Assembly: GCA_021806765.1 (NCBI GenBank)
Contig: JAJZQR010000160.1
Span: forward strand, 1-12,024
DNA: 12,024 nucleotides
Direction: 5' to 3'
Origin: Chloroflexota bacterium
GTDB taxonomy: Bacteria > Chloroflexota > UBA6077
Position numbers and translations under genes: made by a program. Below are positions 9,962-12,024 of this stretch, piece after piece. The stretch's first letter is position 1; every line of letters starts with the position of its first letter. The notes under the pieces are model-generated. The model was not told where the DNA came from and did not search any database. It was given only the letters and a program-made list of their open reading frames with translations.

Positions 9962-9977
9962 AACGACTAAAGTCGTT
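9962..9977. promoter_or_regulatory. Palindrome AACGACT-aa-AGTCGTT between convergent genes
   Basis: A 7-bp perfect inverted repeat lies 15 bases after the NYN stop and 14 bases before the aldo/keto reductase stop. As RNA it would be a small hairpin, with no T-run on the plus strand. The half-site AACGACTA is identical to that overlapping the divergent -10 boxes at 9139-9200. It may be a weak bidirectional terminator or a third operator-like site. Confidence 0.45.
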
Positions 9978-9991
9978 ACTACAGAGCAGCA

Positions 9992-10966
9992 CTACGGCAG
10001 CCCGGTCGGCAGCCCCTGCCGCGACCTCCCCAGCTCGGTCAACTCCGCCCACAGCTCCTGCGGTATGGGATGAGTGGCCAGCTCCAGGGTCTGCCGGATG
10101 CGCTCGGGTCGCGTCATGCCCACCACCGTGGAGGTGATCCGTGGGTCGCGCAGGGAGAACTGCAGCGCCGCCGCGGCCAGCGGGACGCCATAGCGGTCGC
10201 AGGTGGACTGTATCCCGCGAACCCGCTCCACCAGGAGGGGCGAGGCCTCCCGATACCGGAACCGGGCGAAGGCATCGGGCCCCTTGGCCAGTATCCCGCT
10301 TCCGTAGGGTGCGGCGTTGAACAGCGCGATCCCCCGCGCCTGACACAGCTCCAGCAGCGGCTCCGCCTCGCGGTCCAGCAGGTTGAAGCGGCTGTGGTTC
10401 ATCACCACCTCCATCACACCGAGCTCCACGAATCGAGCGATGATGCCGATATCCCCGGCGCCGACGCCCAGATGCTGGATGACCCCCTCCTCCTTCAACC
10501 GCACCAGGGTCTCCAGCGCCCCGCCCTTGCGGGTAACCTCTTCGAAGGTGGTTGTCTCGGGATCGTGGAGGAGGCACAGCTGGAGCCTGTCCAGCCCCAG
10601 GAGGCGGAGGCTGCGCTCCACGCTTCGGCGCATCTGGTCCCCACTCCAGTCGCCGGTTCGGGGGTCACGATCGGCCTTTGTCTCCAGCACCATCCCTTCC
10701 GGCAGCCCACCCCGCTCACGCAGCACCGCGCCGATGCGCCGCTCCGACGTCCCGTTGCCGTAGATGGCGGCGGTGTCGATGAAGTTGAAGGGACCGTCCA
10801 GCCAGGCCCGGACGGTGTCCAGGGCCCTCTCCTCCGGGACGGTGTAGCTGAAATCGTCGGCCATATCTCCCAAAGGCGCGGTACCCACGCCTATAGCTGT
10901 CACACGGAGGCCCGTCTTCCCCACGGGCCGCTTCTCCAAAACGCTGCCGATGCCATCCACGGACAT
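9992..10966 (-). CDS. Aldo/keto reductase, sugar 1-dehydrogenase (L-fucose dehydrogenase-like)
   Basis: A 324-residue NAD(P)-dependent oxidoreductase with the (beta/alpha)8 aldo/keto reductase fold. The catalytic tetrad is visible: D64 and Y69 (NFIDTAAIYGNG), K97 (LETKAD) and H134 (LLHDPE). The sequence style, with TSERRIGAVL after the tyrosine and LGLDRLQLCLLHDPE, resembles D-threo-aldose 1-dehydrogenases. These oxidise L-fucose or related aldoses to the 1,5-lactone. I start at ATG 10966, which has GGGAGG 5 bases upstream (10977-10972). The longer open frame up to 11107 would run into the preceding gene and has no matching family sequence. It lies 46 bp downstream of the lactonase-type gene on the same strand, consistent with an operon in which this enzyme makes the lactone the other opens. 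The exact sugar is not proven; L-rhamnose or L-galactose are alternatives. Confidence 0.87.
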   Translation of the reverse strand: MSVDGIGSVLEKRPVGKTGLRVTAIGVGTAPLGDMADDFSYTVPEERALDTVRAWLDGPFNFIDTAAIYGNGTSERRIGAVLRERGGLPEGMVLETKADRDPRTGDWSGDQMRRSVERSLRLLGLDRLQLCLLHDPETTTFEEVTRKGGALETLVRLKEEGVIQHLGVGAGDIGIIARFVELGVMEVVMNHSRFNLLDREAEPLLELCQARGIALFNAAPYGSGILAKGPDAFARFRYREASPLLVERVRGIQSTCDRYGVPLAAAALQFSLRDPRITSTVVGMTRPERIRQTLELATHPIPQELWAELTELGRSRQGLPTGLP

Positions 10967-11012
10967 GACTGCCTCCCAGAAGGAAACAGGAGATCGGGCT
11001 CCGTTGCCTCCT

Positions 11013-11846
11013 TCACTCGATGCCATAGAACCGCCTTGCGTTCTCCCCCAGGACCATCCCCCTCTCCGACTCACTGAGCCCCGACAGGCACTCTTGCAGG
11101 GCGTCAAAGACCCGGCTGTAGGAACTCGCCAGCAGGCAAACCGGCCAGTCGCTTCCGTACATCACCCGGTCCACCCCGAACAGCTCCAGGGTCCTCTCCA
11201 CATAGGGCTTGAGATCCGCCGGCTTCCAGCGGCCCCAGTCCGCCTCGGTGACCATCCCCGACAGCTTGCACATGATCTGCGGGAAGCGAGCGGCCCGGGC
11301 CATGACTGCGGCCCAGTCGTCGAACTGCCCGGCGGCGATCCCCGGCTTCCCGATGTGGTCGATGACCATGGGCAGCTCCGGCACGGCCTCGGCCGCCCTG
11401 GGAATGTACTGCCAGTTGGGCTCCTTGGGCAGCAGGTCGAAGGGGATCCCGCGCGCCTCCAGCTCCCGGAGCCCCCGAAGCACGTCGTCTCGCACGATCC
11501 AACCAGCATCCGGCTCGTCGTGCCACTGATGGCGAACCCCCTTGAACTTCGGATGACGCCGCAGGGAATCCAGCAGCTCGCCGACCCCGGGATCTGTCAG
11601 ATCCACCCAGCCGACGACGGCTGCCACCCACGGGTGCGCCTCGGCGATGTGCAGGAAGTCGCGAGTGTTCTCCATCGACGAGTAGCTCTGCACCAGAACG
11701 GTCTGCTGAACCCCCACTTGGTCAATCAGGGGCTTCAGATCCTCGGGGGTGTAGTCCCGGCGGAGGAGATCCATCTCGGGCGGCAGTCGCAGTATGTCGG
11801 AGACTTTGCTCTGCCAGAAATGTTGATGAGCGTCGACGATCCTCAC
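11013..11846 (-). CDS. COG3618 amidohydrolase, probable sugar lactonase (L-fuconolactonase-like)
   Basis: A 277-residue TIM-barrel amidohydrolase (Amidohydro_2 family). The metal-site motif DAHQHFW is at residues 5-11, VIDHIGKP supplies a later histidine, and YGSDWP supplies the C-terminal aspartate. These are the hallmarks of COG3618, which includes L-fucono-1,5-lactonase and 2-pyrone-4,6-dicarboxylate lactonase. The partner aldo/keto reductase and the sugar-binding protein upstream favour hydrolysis of a sugar lactone to the aldonate in the cytoplasm. The start is GTG 11846, because the family begins MRIVDAHQHFW right at its N-terminus. The GGGGGGAG ribosome binding site is only 2-4 bases away, closer than usual. 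The length is normal and nothing is broken. Substrate assignment rests on context. Confidence 0.88.
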   Translation of the reverse strand: MRIVDAHQHFWQSKVSDILRLPPEMDLLRRDYTPEDLKPLIDQVGVQQTVLVQSYSSMENTRDFLHIAEAHPWVAAVVGWVDLTDPGVGELLDSLRRHPKFKGVRHQWHDEPDAGWIVRDDVLRGLRELEARGIPFDLLPKEPNWQYIPRAAEAVPELPMVIDHIGKPGIAAGQFDDWAAVMARAARFPQIMCKLSGMVTEADWGRWKPADLKPYVERTLELFGVDRVMYGSDWPVCLLASSYSRVFDALQECLSGLSESERGMVLGENARRFYGIE

Positions 11847-11879
11847 AGCTCCCCCCTGCGGCCGTTCTTGCGTCTCACG

Positions 11880-11914
11880 TTATTGGGTGGCGGCCGAAGG
11901 CCGCCACCCAATAA
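11880..11914 (-). terminator. Perfect 16-bp hairpin between the sugar-binding protein and lactonase genes
   Basis: TTATTGGGTGGCGGCC (11880-11895) and its exact complement (11899-11914) flank a 3-base loop. On the minus strand it begins 17 bases after the binding-protein stop and ends 33 bases before the lactonase start. No T-run follows on that strand. Within an operon such a hairpin often protects the mRNA of the highly expressed binding protein or causes partial termination. Whether it fully separates two transcripts cannot be told from sequence. Confidence 0.68.
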
Positions 11915-11931
11915 CCCCCCCTCATCACCTA

Positions 11932-12024
11932 CTACTTGTACAGCAGAGGTGCGATCTCCTTGGAGTCTATGTTGGTCTTGTCGTACCAGAAGAAGCCGGT
12001 GTCGATAGTCTTGGGCAGCGTCTC
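11932..12024 (-). CDS. Sugar ABC transporter substrate-binding protein, last 30 residues
   Basis: The frame is open from the right edge to TAG at 11934-11932 and encodes ETLPKTIDTGFFWYDKTN followed by IDSKEIAPLLYK. The pattern hDTGhhhhdKxNIDxxEIxxLLY is the usual C-terminus of type 1 (ribose/rhamnose-type) periplasmic sugar-binding proteins. The protein would be a lipoprotein or secreted receptor that delivers a sugar to an ABC permease encoded further right. It lies upstream of the lactonase and dehydrogenase genes on the same strand, so imported sugar is a plausible substrate for them. Only a short piece is visible, so family confidence is moderate and the ligand is unknown. Confidence 0.7.
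   Translation of the reverse strand, partial: ETLPKTIDTGFFWYDKTNIDSKEIAPLLYK

Noticed and set aside
10070..11077. A 335-residue plus-strand frame opposite the aldo/keto reductase
   Set aside because: It is a shadow of the minus-strand gene, with compositionally biased translation and no recognisable motif.
10967..11107. N-terminal extension of the aldo/keto reductase by 47 residues
   Set aside because: It would overlap the end of the lactonase gene, and the added residues look non-coding. ATG 10966 has a strong GGGAGG site.

Overview
The window is 12 kb of GC-rich bacterial DNA. Gene content and style (a ClpC ATPase with no ctsR/mcsAB in front of it, a cytochrome c on a long Ala/Pro/Thr-rich linker, a sugar-binding protein tail of the DTGFFWYDKTNID kind) suggest a Chloroflexota-like organism. 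That placement is from memory of the families and is weak.

Layout. (1) Positions 1-456, + strand: the 3' end of a cytochrome c gene, closed by a perfect 17-bp hairpin. (2) 546-3205, + strand: a promoter, a structured leader, clpC, and a strong terminator. (3) 3374-9076, - strand: one 1900-residue gene with DUF4011, a superfamily I helicase core, a PD-(D/E)XK nuclease of the MTES_1575/Vsr-like group, and DUF3320. This matches the single-gene anti-phage helicase-nucleases known as Hhe. It is visibly less GC-rich than its neighbours and sits alone between housekeeping genes. (4) 9077-9302: a compact divergent promoter region. Its + strand promoter is followed by tandem hairpins and an intrinsic terminator just before the next ribosome binding site. 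(5) 9303-9946, + strand: a NYN-domain (PIN-like) ribonuclease gene with all its conserved acidic motifs, broken by a single -1 frameshift. (6) 9992-12024, - strand: a sugar-catabolism operon read right to left, with a sugar ABC transporter binding protein (C-terminal end only), a COG3618 lactonase-type amidohydrolase, and an aldo/keto reductase. The pair fits oxidation of an L-fucose-like sugar to its lactone and then to the aldonate.

How the parts may work together. The clpC, helicase-nuclease and NYN promoters share one pattern: T(A/T)GACA(T/A), 12 bases, then CGACTA(T/C). In the divergent region the motif CAACGACTA overlaps both -10 boxes as an inverted repeat. A palindrome built from the same half-site (AACGACT-aa-AGTCGTT) lies just after the NYN gene. 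This hints at common control of the chaperone, the putative defence gene and the putative RNase. It is the part of the window most worth testing. The helicase-nuclease family itself is already described. The possible pairing with a NYN RNase, the shared box and the leader attenuator are, as far as I know, not described.
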